From positions 1 through 37,983 of the forward strand of contig CALHHY010000153.1 of assembly GCA_938030665.1 (NCBI GenBank): 37,983 bases of DNA, in the 5' to 3' direction. The notes below the pieces were generated by a model that searched no databases, was not told the origin of the DNA, and worked only from the letters and a program-made list of their open reading frames with translations. How positions within the stretch are numbered: the stretch's first letter is position 1; each line of letters starts with the position of its first letter. Source of the stretch: an uncultured Litoreibacter sp. (GTDB lineage Bacteria; Pseudomonadota; Alphaproteobacteria; Rhodobacterales; Rhodobacteraceae). Below are positions 1-8,844 of this stretch, one piece after another. The position numbers were made by a program, and so were the translations under genes.

Positions 1-429
1 CGCCGCGTCTGGCCTGAGCAACAAAATCACGCCCAGGAACCCCAGACCGACCGCCCCGATGCGCCACGGGCCAATGCGTCGACGCAAAAGCGTGGCGCTG
101 AGGACAAGCACGAAAATCGGCGCAGTAAAAAGCCCCGCCCCTACTTGCGCTATCGGCAGCGACGCCAATGCGCCGAAGTACAGGATCATCGCGGTCGCCA
201 CCAAGAAACTGCGCAGCGCCACGGCCCAAAGCTTGCGGGGACGAATATCCCAGCCCATCAACAGGCCCAGAGGCACGAAAACGGCAAGCACCATGGCGCT
301 GCGCGCGGCATGAAACTGCCACAGCCCGATATCCTCTGCGATGACCTTGACGAAGTTATCGATGAAACCCATCCCGGCCATGCCGGCTACGGCGAAACCG
401 GCTGCCTGAACTGTCTTGCTCGCCGCCAT
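1..429 (-). CDS. DMT-superfamily (EamA) transporter, 5' part only
   Basis: This is the N-terminal 143 codons of a drug/metabolite-type inner-membrane transporter; the rest lies beyond the left edge. The ATG at 429 follows an AGAGG-type ribosome-binding site on the minus strand. The protein begins MAASKTVQAAGFAVAG and shows several hydrophobic helices, an early acidic/Asn segment (FIDNFVK), the phrase WQFHAARSAMVLAVF, and a helix pair separated by a basic loop near LLRRRIGPWRIGAVGLG. This is the usual look of the first EamA repeat, in which a ten-helix exporter is built from two such repeats. The substrate cannot be told. It is divergent from the acyl-CoA synthetase, with 82 bases between the two starts. 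Confidence 0.8.
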   Translation of the reverse strand, partial: MAASKTVQAAGFAVAGMAGMGFIDNFVKVIAEDIGLWQFHAARSAMVLAVFVPLGLLMGWDIRPRKLWAVALRSFLVATAMILYFGALASLPIAQVGAGLFTAPIFVLVLSATLLRRRIGPWRIGAVGLGFLGVILLLRPDAA

Positions 430-459
430 AGGGACCTCTGATTTTCTCTTTTCATAGGT

Positions 460-474
460 CTGACATTTCGTCAG
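460..474. promoter_or_regulatory. Inverted repeat CTGAC-N5-GTCAG between divergent genes
   Basis: The 82-base gap between the divergent exporter and acyl-CoA synthetase holds a perfect 5-bp inverted repeat with a 5-base spacer. Size and position would suit a dimeric regulator such as a TetR or MarR protein controlling one or both genes. No regulator gene is adjacent, and the repeat is short enough to occur by chance. Confidence 0.3.
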
Positions 475-511
475 TATCGCTGTCCATGAAATAGCGGCGC
501 GGGAGGTCGAA

Positions 512-2137
512 ATGGGGTGGATGTCCGACGAGGCGGGACTGGAAAAGCGGTCTGCCAATTTTGTACCTTTAACGCCGCTGAGCCATCTAAACCGCGCGCG
601 CCAGGTCTTCCCCAAAAAGGAGGCGCTGGTCTACGGCACCCGCCGCTTCAGCTATGCCGAATACCATGCGCGCGTCAGCCAGTTGGCCTCCGCGCTGCAC
701 CAGCGCGGCATCCAGCCGGGCGATGTGGTCGCGACCCTGCTGCCCAACATCCCCGCCCAGGCCGAAGCGCATTTCGGTGTGCCGGCCAGCGGCGCGGTGC
801 TAAACACGATCAACACGCGGCTCGACACCGGGACAGTGGCCTACATCTTCGACCATGGGGAAGCCAAGATCGTCCTGTGTGACACGCAGTTTCTGCCCTT
901 GGCCGAGGCCGCGAAGGAGGCTTGCGACGGCGAAGGCCCCGAGATCATCGAGGTAGGCGACGGCCCCGCCGGGCATCCCGCCACCGGCCATTACCCCGAA
1001 TACGAGGACGTGCTGAATGGCGGTGATCCGAATTTCGTATGGGTCATGCCGGAAGACGAATGGGAAAGCCTGTCGCTGAACTATACCTCAGGCACTACCG
1101 GCAGACCCAAAGGCGTGGTCTACCACCACCGGGGCGCGTATCTGATGACCATGGGCACGGTGATCTCCTGGCGGATGCAGCTGCACCCACGCTTCCTGGC
1201 CATCGTGCCACTGTTTCACTGCAACGGGTGGAACCACACGTGGATGATGCCGGTGCTGGGCGGCACGGTGCATTGCTGCCGCGACATCACGGCAGAGGCG
1301 ATTTACACCGCCATCGCCGATGAGGGCGTCACCCATTTCGGCGGCGCGCCGATTGTGCTGAACATGATCGTCAACGCGCCCGACAGCGCCCGCAAGCCCT
1401 TCGACCATCAGGTCGAGGTCTTCACCGCAGGCGCCCCGCCCGCCCCCGCCACGTTGGCCGCCATCGAAAAGCTGGGTTTCAACGTCACGCAGGTCTACGG
1501 CCTGACGGAGACCTATGGCCATGTCACCGAATGCGTCTGGGACGGCGATTGGGACAGCGAGCCGCAGAACCGCAAGGCCGCCATCAAGGCGCGCCAGGGC
1601 GTGGCCTTCCCGATGATGGAATATGTGACCGTGGTTGATGAGGCCAATCAGCAGGTGCCGATGGACGCCACCACGCAGGGCGAGATTGTGATGCGCGGCA
1701 ACGCGGTAATGAAAGGCTATCTGAAAAACCCCGACGCCACCGAAGAGGCGTTTGCCGGCGGTCATTTCCATTCCGGTGACATCGCGATCCAGCACCCTGA
1801 CAGCCATATCCAGATCGCCGACCGCGCCAAGGATATCATCATTTCGGGGGGGGAGAACGTCTCCAGCGTCGAGGTGGAAGGCGTGCTGATGTCCCATCCC
1901 GATGTCAGCCTATGTGCTGTGGTGGCCAAACCCGATGACAAATGGGGGGAGGTGCCCTGCGCCTTTGTCGAGCTGAAAGAGGGGGCAACAGGCGACGCGG
2001 ACGCTCTGATCGCGCATGCCCGCAGCCAGCTGGCGGGGTTCAAGACCCCCAAAATGGTGGTGTTTCAGGAGCTGCCGAAAACCTCCACCGGCAAGATCCA
2101 GAAGTTCGAGCTGCGCGCCCAGGCCAAGACGCTTTAG
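512..2137 (+). CDS. Acyl-CoA synthetase, AMP-forming (DmdB/medium-to-long-chain type)
   Basis: A cytoplasmic ligase of the ANL superfamily that activates a carboxylic acid through an acyl-adenylate and transfers it to CoA. The 541-residue length is normal. The phosphate-binding motif YTSGTTGRPKG is at about 191-201, the adenylate motif QVYGLTETYG lies mid-protein, the hinge region reads DRAKDIIISGGENVSS, and the C-terminal catalytic lysine is in KTSTGKIQK. The start at 512 is supported by GGGAGG just upstream. The sequence resembles the fatty-acyl-CoA ligase group that includes DmdB (methylmercaptopropionate-CoA ligase of DMSP demethylation) in marine Rhodobacteraceae. Members of the group also act on short and medium fatty acids, and no dmdC or dmdD lies nearby, so I give no symbol. 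Confidence 0.9.
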   Translation: MGWMSDEAGLEKRSANFVPLTPLSHLNRARQVFPKKEALVYGTRRFSYAEYHARVSQLASALHQRGIQPGDVVATLLPNIPAQAEAHFGVPASGAVLNTINTRLDTGTVAYIFDHGEAKIVLCDTQFLPLAEAAKEACDGEGPEIIEVGDGPAGHPATGHYPEYEDVLNGGDPNFVWVMPEDEWESLSLNYTSGTTGRPKGVVYHHRGAYLMTMGTVISWRMQLHPRFLAIVPLFHCNGWNHTWMMPVLGGTVHCCRDITAEAIYTAIADEGVTHFGGAPIVLNMIVNAPDSARKPFDHQVEVFTAGAPPAPATLAAIEKLGFNVTQVYGLTETYGHVTECVWDGDWDSEPQNRKAAIKARQGVAFPMMEYVTVVDEANQQVPMDATTQGEIVMRGNAVMKGYLKNPDATEEAFAGGHFHSGDIAIQHPDSHIQIADRAKDIIISGGENVSSVEVEGVLMSHPDVSLCAVVAKPDDKWGEVPCAFVELKEGATGDADALIAHARSQLAGFKTPKMVVFQELPKTSTGKIQKFELRAQAKTL

Positions 2138-2193
2138 CGCCCCGAAACCTCTGCCCGCTTGATAGGTGGCCCTGCCCCCGCTAGCCTTGCGCC

Positions 2194-3237
2194 ATGAAAA
2201 CCGGGGTGCCCAGGGTGCAGCAAGGGAGGGAGACCGCGTCTGCGCGACGGCTGTCGTCTCGTGCAGGGCCGGGGCGCGTCGGCGCATTGGCTGACATGGC
2301 GCATCAGGCACCTGCCGCGCAACGGTTGAAAAAGCTGCAACCCTACGCCGACCAGCAAGCGCTCCAACTCAAGAAAACGCACCCTGACAGGGACCCGCTC
2401 GCGGTTATGGGACATGGCAATCAATGGCCCTCGGACATGCGTCGTTTGGTGCAGGATGATCCACAGATAAGCATCGACGCCCGCGCGCAGCACATCTTTG
2501 ACAGGGGCGAACAACAATACACGGAAGACCTGGCCCGCGGTCAGGCGATCCTGGCCGAACTGAAACAGCGAAGGGAGAGGCGCGCAGAAGACCGCCCCGC
2601 TTTTGAGCAGGAAGCCCGCGAAAAGGCGCAGGACGTCAATGATCTATACGAGGCCCGCTACAAAACCACGACCCGACCGTTGAATGACCCCTCCCAACCC
2701 GATGATCGTGTCTATTCGTCGGTCACCGAAGGCTATGACGATCCACAGGCACAGACGACATCGGGCAAGGCCGCCTATGTTGATCAGGTCAATATGAGCC
2801 ACAATTTCCTGCAAACCTCCGAGGTCTACGCCAAGGAAGACCCAAACCGGAAAGGCTCCCATTTCCTATATAACTCAGAGGTGTTTTGGCAGCAGTGGCA
2901 GGAGGCCGTCGCGGCTGACACAAGGCGCGGGCCCGGTCGCGACAACCGGACCAGGAAGAAGATCAAGAAGCTCTCGGCCATGGTGCAGCGGAGCATTTCC
3001 AACGGTGCAACACAGCTGACCGTGCATCACGCGATGCGCGACGGCAGCTACTTCTTTAACGGCTACACACAAACGATCTCAGTTCAGGACGAGGAGTTCG
3101 CGGCGATCCTTGGTACGCCAAACGGGCGCGGCATCGGCAACATGATGAAGGACCATTTCCACGAGTTGGAGAAGGATGATTTCCGCGATGTCGAGATTGA
3201 TGGCGACACGACCTCCTTCACCGTGAATTTTGGCTAA
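2194..3237 (+). CDS. Unrecognised 347-residue protein with an eCIS-effector-like repeat near its N terminus
   Basis: I do not recognise this family with confidence. The protein is hydrophilic and highly charged, with no signal peptide or membrane segment. Residues about 31-58 (beginning ALADMAHQAPAAQRLKKL, followed by QPYADQQ) resemble the short alanine/glutamine repeat of the form AxxSPxVxQLxxLQxMAD that flanks DUF4157-type domains in proteins linked to extracellular contractile injection systems. Residues about 95-145 are a Glu/Arg/Gln-rich probable helix. The C-terminal third contains the phrases HHAMRDGSYFFNGYTQT and RGIGNMMKDHFHELEKDD. No HExxH is present. The ATG at 2194 lacks a clear ribosome-binding site, and ATG 2296 is an alternative that would remove part of the repeat. 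No injection-system genes are in the window. It may be an orphan toxin or effector, or a lineage-specific protein. Confidence 0.65.
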   Translation: MKTGVPRVQQGRETASARRLSSRAGPGRVGALADMAHQAPAAQRLKKLQPYADQQALQLKKTHPDRDPLAVMGHGNQWPSDMRRLVQDDPQISIDARAQHIFDRGEQQYTEDLARGQAILAELKQRRERRAEDRPAFEQEAREKAQDVNDLYEARYKTTTRPLNDPSQPDDRVYSSVTEGYDDPQAQTTSGKAAYVDQVNMSHNFLQTSEVYAKEDPNRKGSHFLYNSEVFWQQWQEAVAADTRRGPGRDNRTRKKIKKLSAMVQRSISNGATQLTVHHAMRDGSYFFNGYTQTISVQDEEFAAILGTPNGRGIGNMMKDHFHELEKDDFRDVEIDGDTTSFTVNFG

Positions 3238-3344
3238 CGCTCTGCCGCAGGGGTGCTGGGCGCACGCAAAACAATTGAGCCTGCCCGCGTTCCCGGATAC
3301 GCTGCCGCCAATAACAAGTAATAATGCAGGCAAGCCGGGCGGAT

Positions 3345-4364
3345 ATGACGGCGCTCAAGAAATACCAAAGGCTCGATACCGAGGGTGTCTGGCGCGAGAA
3401 CGCGCAGGCGCAACGCCGTGATGTGATCGTGTGCTTTGGGGAGGCCTCGCTGATCATCAAGGACAAGACCGACACCGCGCTGGCACATTGGTCCCTGCCC
3501 GCCATCCACCGTGCCAACCCCGGCAAGCGGCCCGCCCTGTTCCTGCCCGCCCCCGACGCGGATGAAGAGCTGGAACTGTCCGACCCCGAGATCATCAACG
3601 CGATCGAGAAAATCCGCCGCACCATCGAGAAAAGCAGACCGCAAGCGGGCAGGCTGCGCCTCTATGTGATCACCGCGCTTGCTGCTTTGATCGCTGTACT
3701 GGCGGTGTTTTGGCTGCCGCAGGCCTTGGTGCGCAACACGGTCGCGGTGCTGCCCGAAAGCACCCGGCTGGCGATCGGCACCAGCCTGTTGGGCCATATG
3801 ACCCGGCTGACCGGTGACACCTGCCGCAAGCCCCTTGGTGCGGCGGCGCTGAACCGGCTGACCAGGCGGGCGGTCAGCACGCGGTTGCGCAAGGCCTATA
3901 TCGTCCCGGGTCTCGGCACACGCGACACGCTGGTGCTGCCGGGGCGGTTGCTGTTGATGGACGCCACGCTGGTGGAAGATCACGACAGCGCCGATGTCGC
4001 GGCGGGCTACATGCTGAAGGCGCTGGCAGACAGGCGCAATGCCGACCCGATGACCGACTTGCTGCAAAGGGCAGGCAGCCGGGTGACGTTCCATCTGCTC
4101 ACAACTGGCGAGATGCAAGATGACGCCCTGCGCGCCTATGCCGAGGCCCTGATGACCGGGACGGAGCCCGCCCTGGACCAGGACGCCATGCTGCCAATGT
4201 TCGAGGGCGCCAAAATCGCCGCCAGCCCCTTCGCCTATGCGGTGGACATAACCGGCGAGGAAACGCTGCCAATGATCGAGGCCGATCCCTATCGCGGCCA
4301 GGACGCCCCGCGACTTTTGTCCGATGGCGACTGGATCAGCTTGCAGGAGATCTGCGCAGAGTAG
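3345..4364 (+). CDS. Single-pass membrane protein, possibly a catalytically dead M48-type peptidase
   Basis: Unnamed protein of 339 residues from the ATG at 3345 (MTALKKYQRL); an ATG at 3324 would add seven residues, and neither start has a strong ribosome-binding site. The N-terminal ~100 residues look cytoplasmic and contain a WSLPAIHR phrase. One membrane helix (YVITALAALIAVLAVFWLP) follows at about 108-126. The periplasmic part includes GTRDTLVLPGRLLLMDATLV, which matches in style the NAFALPGGxIxV strand-and-helix of M48 metallopeptidases. At the point where HExxH is expected the protein reads SADVAAGYMLKALADR, with no zinc ligands. So the fold may be M48-like, but peptidase activity is unlikely. 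It converges on upp with a 3-base gap. Confidence 0.7.
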   Translation: MTALKKYQRLDTEGVWRENAQAQRRDVIVCFGEASLIIKDKTDTALAHWSLPAIHRANPGKRPALFLPAPDADEELELSDPEIINAIEKIRRTIEKSRPQAGRLRLYVITALAALIAVLAVFWLPQALVRNTVAVLPESTRLAIGTSLLGHMTRLTGDTCRKPLGAAALNRLTRRAVSTRLRKAYIVPGLGTRDTLVLPGRLLLMDATLVEDHDSADVAAGYMLKALADRRNADPMTDLLQRAGSRVTFHLLTTGEMQDDALRAYAEALMTGTEPALDQDAMLPMFEGAKIAASPFAYAVDITGEETLPMIEADPYRGQDAPRLLSDGDWISLQEICAE

Positions 4365-4367
4365 CCG

Positions 4368-5006
4368 CTATTTGGTGCCAAACATCCGGTCGCCCGCGTC
4401 GCCCAGCCCCGGTACGATATAGCCATTCTCGTTCAAGTGACTGTCCAAAGCGGCGGTGACAATCGGCACGTCCGGATGCGCCTCTTTCATCCGGGCAACG
4501 CCCTCCGGCGCGGCAAGCAGGCACAGGAAGCGGATATTTGTGGCGCCCGCCTGCTTCAGCAGATCAATCGCCGCCACGGACGAATTGCCGGTTGCCAGCA
4601 TCGGATCCACGGCGATCACCATCCGCTCATCCATGAATTCCGGCACTTTGAAATAGTATTGTACGGGCTTCAAAGTCTCTTCATCGCGGTACAGACCCAC
4701 GAACCCCACGCGGGCCGAAGGGATCAGCTCCAACATCCCGTCCAAAAGCCCGTTCCCCGCCCGCAGGATCGAGATCAGCGCCAGCTTGCGCCCCGCCAGC
4801 GTCGGCGCGTCCATCTCCTCCATCGGGGTCTCAATACGCTTGGTGCCCATCTCAAGATTACGGGTGATTTCATAGGCCAGAAACTGGCTGATCTCGCGCA
4901 GCAATTGGCGAAATACGGCAGTCGGGGTGTCTTTCTCCCGCATGAGCGTCAGCTTGTGCTGCACCAGCGGGTGGTTAACGATGGTCAGGTGATCAGGGTC
5001 GGTCAT
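4368..5006 (-). CDS. upp: Uracil phosphoribosyltransferase
   Basis: Converts uracil and PRPP to UMP in pyrimidine salvage. The 212-residue length is that of the family. The PRPP-binding loop is in [19 protein letters not shown], and the C terminus [18 protein letters not shown] is the classic Upp ending that binds the uracil ring. It is the last gene of the five-gene operon: its ATG overlaps the stop of add in an ATGA tetranucleotide, so translation is probably coupled. The operon's catabolic enzymes release uracil from uridine and deoxyuridine; this gene recaptures the base. Confidence 0.97.
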   Translation of the reverse strand: MTDPDHLTIVNHPLVQHKLTLMREKDTPTAVFRQLLREISQFLAYEITRNLEMGTKRIETPMEEMDAPTLAGRKLALISILRAGNGLLDGMLELIPSARVGFVGLYRDEETLKPVQYYFKVPEFMDERMVIAVDPMLATGNSSVAAIDLLKQAGATNIRFLCLLAAPEGVARMKEAHPDVPIVTAALDSHLNENGYIVPGLGDAGDRMFGTK

Positions 5007-5983
5007 GCGGCGGGCTCCAGTCTTTTCAGCAATCTCTCCCGCGTCGCGTCATCGCAAAAGGCGGCGCGGGCGGCGTTTTGGTTGACCTCGCGGATATGGT
5101 CATCCTCCCAGCCGAACGTATCAGCCAGACGGTCATATTCGCGGGTCAGCGTGGTGTGGAAAAACGGCGGGTCGTCGGTGGAGACGGTTACCTTCACGCC
5201 CGCCGCGCGCAGCCGCTCAATCGGGTGGTCGCGCCAGCTGGGATAGACGCCAAGCGCTACATTCGATCCAGGGCAAACCTCCAGGGTGATCTCATGCTCC
5301 GCCAGATGGTCAACCAGCGCCGGGTCGTCGATAGACTGCACCCCGTGGCCGATGCGTTCCACCCGCAGGTCGCGCACCGCCTGCCAGACGGAGGCCGCGC
5401 CACCCCATTCGCCCGCATGCGTCGTCAGCCGCAACCCGGCCTCCCGCGCCATGTCGAACGCATAGGCAAAATCACCCTGCACCCCTGTGCTTTCGTCGCC
5501 GCCCATGCCAAAGCCCGTGACAAAATCGCCCACGGTTTCGGCCGCACAAAGCGCGTCAGGCTTGGCGGCGTCCGGCCCTTCGTGGCGGATACAGGTGACG
5601 ATACCGCGCAGGATGATACCGTCTGACTTTGCGGCCGCATCGGCGGCCTCCTTGATCGCGGCGAGGTATTCTTTCCACGCCCCCAGATCGCCGCCACCAC
5701 AGAAATTCGGGCTGATGAAGGCCTCGGTATAGATGACGCCCTGAGCCGCAGATTGTTCCAATACCGCCGTGGTCAGGCGTTTGAACTCCTCCGGCCCGGT
5801 CAACACCGTGGTCGCAGCCTCGTAGGTGCGCAGGAACTGGGTGAAATTGTCGAACCGGTAGCTGCCATCCTCGTTGAAGACGCCGGAAAGGTTCACGTCC
5901 TTCTCTTGCGCCAGCCCGCGGATGAAGGCCGGCGGCGCGGCCCCCTCGAGATGGAGATGCAGTTCCAGTTTCGGGATCGTCAT
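5003..5983 (-). CDS. add: Adenosine deaminase
   Basis: Zinc enzyme that hydrolyses (deoxy)adenosine to (deoxy)inosine. The 326-residue protein shows the metal-binding HLHLEG near the N terminus, the TTHAGEWGG segment with a third His ligand and the general acid region, [21 protein letters not shown], and STDDPPFF with the last zinc ligand. The GEWGG segment fits adenosine rather than adenine deaminases, but the substrate is inferred by family. It overlaps deoB by 4 bases (ATGA) upstream and upp by 4 bases downstream. The deoxyinosine formed would need a purine nucleoside phosphorylase, which is not encoded in this window. Confidence 0.93.
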   Translation of the reverse strand: MTIPKLELHLHLEGAAPPAFIRGLAQEKDVNLSGVFNEDGSYRFDNFTQFLRTYEAATTVLTGPEEFKRLTTAVLEQSAAQGVIYTEAFISPNFCGGGDLGAWKEYLAAIKEAADAAAKSDGIILRGIVTCIRHEGPDAAKPDALCAAETVGDFVTGFGMGGDESTGVQGDFAYAFDMAREAGLRLTTHAGEWGGAASVWQAVRDLRVERIGHGVQSIDDPALVDHLAEHEITLEVCPGSNVALGVYPSWRDHPIERLRAAGVKVTVSTDDPPFFHTTLTREYDRLADTFGWEDDHIREVNQNAARAAFCDDATRERLLKRLEPAA

Positions 5984-7116
5984 AGAAAGCTCCTGCCCGG
6001 ACCGCGTTCAGCCAGCCCCAGATGATGCGCGACGGAGGCCGCGACATCCACAAAATCAACCTGCCCGATGGCGCGCGCCCCCACGCCGGCGCCAATGACG
6101 GGCACCCGCTCACGCGTGTGATCGGTGCCGCGCCAGGTCGGATCATTGCCGTGATCGGCGGTGAAAAGCATCAGGTCATCCTCCCGCATCGCGCCCAGCA
6201 GCGCGGGCAGATGACTGTCAAACCACTCCAGATGGCCGGCATAGCCGGGCGCGTCGCGGCGGTGGCCAAAGCGTGTGTCAAACTCTACGAAATTGGCGAA
6301 GGTCAGGCTGCCATCTTCCGCTTCCCTCATCAGCCGATGCAGCTGCACCATCAGCTCGGCATCCGCGCCTTTAACGCTGTGATCAATGCCGCGCCCCGAA
6401 TAGATGTCGGAGATTTTGCCAATCCCGTAGGTCTTCCGCCCCGCCGCCTTGGCCCAGTCCAGCAAGGTCGGCGCGGGGGTCTCAATTGCGAAATCTTTGC
6501 GATTGGTCGTGCGTTTGAAAGTCTCGCGGGTCTCACCAAGAAAGGGCCGCGCGATGACCCGGCCGACCTTCATGGCGTGCAGCGTCGGCGCAATATGGCG
6601 ACACAGGTCAAGCAGCCGGTCCAGCCCGAAATGCCCCTCATGGGCCGCGATCTGGAACACGCTGTCCACCGAGGTGTAGCAGATCGGTTTGCCGGTGCGG
6701 ATATGCTCCTCCCCAAGCTCTTCGATGATCGCAGTGCCTGAGGCGTGGCAGTCGCCCAAAATGCCGTCCGTTCCGCAGAAATCGGCCGCTGCCTGCGTGA
6801 CCTCAGCCGGGAAGCTGGGACGGGTATCACGAAAGTAGTGCCATTCCCACGGCACCGGCACGCCGGACAATTCCCAATGACCCGTTGGGGTGTCCTTGCC
6901 CGGCGAATGTTCCCGCGCGACGCCGTAAAGCCCTTCCGCGCCGCCACTCATTCCCGGCACGACCTGGCCAAGCCCCAGCCGCGACAGATTGGGCATTTTC
7001 AACCCGACATCGCGGTGGATATGGCCCAGAGTATCGGCCCCGGCATCTCCAAAATCAGCCGCATCCGGCGCGCCGCCGCAACCCGCGGAATCCATGACGA
7101 TCAGGAAGGCCCTCAT
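5980..7116 (-). CDS. deoB: Phosphopentomutase
   Basis: Interconverts (deoxy)ribose-1-phosphate and (deoxy)ribose-5-phosphate, linking nucleoside phosphorolysis to central carbon metabolism. The 378-residue protein belongs to the alkaline-phosphatase/metalloenzyme superfamily. The N terminus VMDSAGCGGAPDAADFGDAG holds the first metal-binding Asp and the phosphorylation region, DTPTGHWE is the family signature, and the C-terminal FTADHGNDPTWRGTDHTRE supplies the remaining metal ligands. The start overlaps the deoA stop by 4 bases (ATGA). It is slightly shorter than the roughly 395-407 residues common in enterobacteria, and I see no missing motif. Confidence 0.95.
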   Translation of the reverse strand: MRAFLIVMDSAGCGGAPDAADFGDAGADTLGHIHRDVGLKMPNLSRLGLGQVVPGMSGGAEGLYGVAREHSPGKDTPTGHWELSGVPVPWEWHYFRDTRPSFPAEVTQAAADFCGTDGILGDCHASGTAIIEELGEEHIRTGKPICYTSVDSVFQIAAHEGHFGLDRLLDLCRHIAPTLHAMKVGRVIARPFLGETRETFKRTTNRKDFAIETPAPTLLDWAKAAGRKTYGIGKISDIYSGRGIDHSVKGADAELMVQLHRLMREAEDGSLTFANFVEFDTRFGHRRDAPGYAGHLEWFDSHLPALLGAMREDDLMLFTADHGNDPTWRGTDHTRERVPVIGAGVGARAIGQVDFVDVAASVAHHLGLAERGPGRSFL

Positions 7117-8426
7117 GCGGGCACCTTGGCGTGGATCAGCGGAATGGCGTCAGGCCGTGCGGTCCCTAGCGTCATCGCGGCGCGCACCGCCTTGACCGCC
7201 CAATCCGCCTTCTGCTCGTCAGAGGCATGCACCATCGCGACCGGCGTGCGCGCCTCAACCCGGGCGCCCAGCCGCGCGATGCCCGACAGGCCCACGGCAG
7301 GGTCAATCCGGTCACCGTCCCGCAAGCGCCCGCCGCCCAGATGCACGACCACCTCGCCCAAGGCGCGCGTGTCCATCGCGGTGATGCAGCCTGCGCAGCC
7401 CAAAGTGACCTCCCGCAGGACATTGGCTTCGGGCAGAAGCCGCTGCCAGCTTTCCAGAAAATCCTCAGGCCCGCCCATGGCGGCGACCATGCGCGCGAAC
7501 CCTTCCGCCGCCTGCCCGCTGCTCAGCGCTGCCGCGATCTCTTCGGCCCCGTCCTGCACATCGCTGGCGAGCCCCGCGTCTGCCAGCAGCACCCCGCCCA
7601 AAGTCACCGTGACCTCCCGCAGGCGGCGTTGCGCTTTTGGGTTGGTCAGCGCCTCCATCACGGCGCGGATTTCCACCGCGTTGCCCGCCGCATCGGCCAA
7701 GGGCTGTGACATGTCGGTGATCAGCGCCGAGGTCGCGCAGCCCGCATCATTGGCCACGCTCACCAGCGCCTCCGCCAGGGCGGTCGCGTCTTCCATGTTT
7801 TCCATAAACGCGCCGGAGCCGGTCTTGACGTCCAGCACCAGCCCGCCCAACCCCGCCGCCAGTTTTTTCGACAGGATGGAGGCTGTGATCAGGTCGATGC
7901 TCTCCACCGTCGCCGTCACGTCGCGGATCGCGTAAAGCCGTTTGTCCGACGGCGCGACCCGGCCCGTGGGCCCCACAATCGCGCAGCCCGCGTTGCGTAC
8001 GACATGGTCCAGCCGGCTCGGCCCGACCTCGCAGACGTAGCCCGGTATCGCTTCCAGCTTATCCAGCGTGCCGCCCGTATGCCCCAAGCCCCGGCCCGAG
8101 ATCATCGGCACGAAGGCTCCGCAGGCGGCCAGCGCGGGGGCCAGCAACAATGAGACCGGATCGCCCACCCCGCCCGTCGAATGTTTGTCGAGCACTGGTC
8201 CCGGCAGGTCCCAGCTGAGCACGTCGCCGCTGTCGCGCATGCCTTCGGTCAGCCCCACCCGCGCCTGTGGACCCAAGCCATTCAGGCAGACCGCCATGGC
8301 GAAAGCCCCCGCCTGTGCATCCGTGATTTCCCGCCCGTTCAGGCCCGCGCCAAACCAGCGCGCCTCGTCCGCGCTGACGCCGCCACCTGCGCGGATCCGG
8401 GCAATAAGGCTGCGCGCGTCGCTCAC
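7113..8426 (-). CDS. deoA: Thymidine phosphorylase
   Basis: Cleaves thymidine and deoxyuridine with phosphate to the free base and deoxyribose-1-phosphate, the substrate for the next enzyme, DeoB. The 437-residue length is normal. The phosphate-binding signature VLDKHSTGGVGD is present near residues 80-95, followed by ISGRGLGHTGGTLDKLE and later DVKTGSGAFM, all typical of the pyrimidine nucleoside phosphorylase family. The initiation codon is GTG (8424-8426), forming a GTGA overlap with the stop of cdd; the other junctions in the operon use ATGA. The less efficient start in a coupled overlap may set its stoichiometry against Cdd. Confidence 0.96.
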   Translation of the reverse strand: MSDARSLIARIRAGGGVSADEARWFGAGLNGREITDAQAGAFAMAVCLNGLGPQARVGLTEGMRDSGDVLSWDLPGPVLDKHSTGGVGDPVSLLLAPALAACGAFVPMISGRGLGHTGGTLDKLEAIPGYVCEVGPSRLDHVVRNAGCAIVGPTGRVAPSDKRLYAIRDVTATVESIDLITASILSKKLAAGLGGLVLDVKTGSGAFMENMEDATALAEALVSVANDAGCATSALITDMSQPLADAAGNAVEIRAVMEALTNPKAQRRLREVTVTLGGVLLADAGLASDVQDGAEEIAAALSSGQAAEGFARMVAAMGGPEDFLESWQRLLPEANVLREVTLGCAGCITAMDTRALGEVVVHLGGGRLRDGDRIDPAVGLSGIARLGARVEARTPVAMVHASDEQKADWAVKAVRAAMTLGTARPDAIPLIHAKVPA

Positions 8427-8809
8427 GCCATGTGGCTCGCGTCAAAGGCCCCCGGCAATAGCGCCGACACTGACGTCACCTGACTTTCCCCCGCCACCGT
8501 GGCCAGCGTCACAGCCGCTGCCGCATTGGCAAATTCCGCGATCTTCTGGCGGCACCCGCCGCAAGGCGGGACCGGGCTTGGGCTGTCAGCAATCACGGCG
8601 ATCTCGGCAATTTCATACTCGCCCGCCGCGCACATGGCCGCAATCGCGCCCGCTTCGGCGCAGGTGCCTTCGGGGTAGGCCACATTCTCGACGTTGCAGC
8701 CGGTGAAGACCGCGCCGGAGGTCGTCCGCAACGCGGCCCCCACCTTGAAATTCGAATAGGGCGCGTGGGCATTTTCGCGCACCGCGCGCGCGTGGTCGAG
8801 CAGGTCCAT
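8423..8809 (-). CDS. cdd: Cytidine deaminase
   Basis: Hydrolyses cytidine and deoxycytidine to uridine and deoxyuridine, which feed DeoA. The small tetrameric type (128 residues). The zinc/proton-shuttle motif TCAEAGAI gives Cys50 and Glu52, and PCGGCRQ gives Cys83 and Cys86. The substrate-binding phrase NAHAPYSNFKVGAAL is at 13-27. The ATG at 8809 follows AAGGGA. It is the first gene of the five-gene salvage operon, so the operon promoter should lie in or just above the 92-base gap to prpE, or the operon is read through from prpE. No operator is evident in that gap. Confidence 0.96.
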   Translation of the reverse strand: MDLLDHARAVRENAHAPYSNFKVGAALRTTSGAVFTGCNVENVAYPEGTCAEAGAIAAMCAAGEYEIAEIAVIADSPSPVPPCGGCRQKIAEFANAAAAVTLATVAGESQVTSVSALLPGAFDASHMA

Positions 8810-8844
8810 GGCACATCCCTTTTGAAACTGCCGCCATTCTGATC

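Noticed and set aside
1088..1897. 269-codon minus-strand frame inside the acyl-CoA synthetase gene
   Set aside because: It is antisense to a gene with all its motifs; the translation is His/Arg/Gly-rich, as expected from high-GC shadow frames. The same applies to the long antisense frames at 3234-4118, 11561-13297, 14429-15346, 20511-21437 and 23854-24819.
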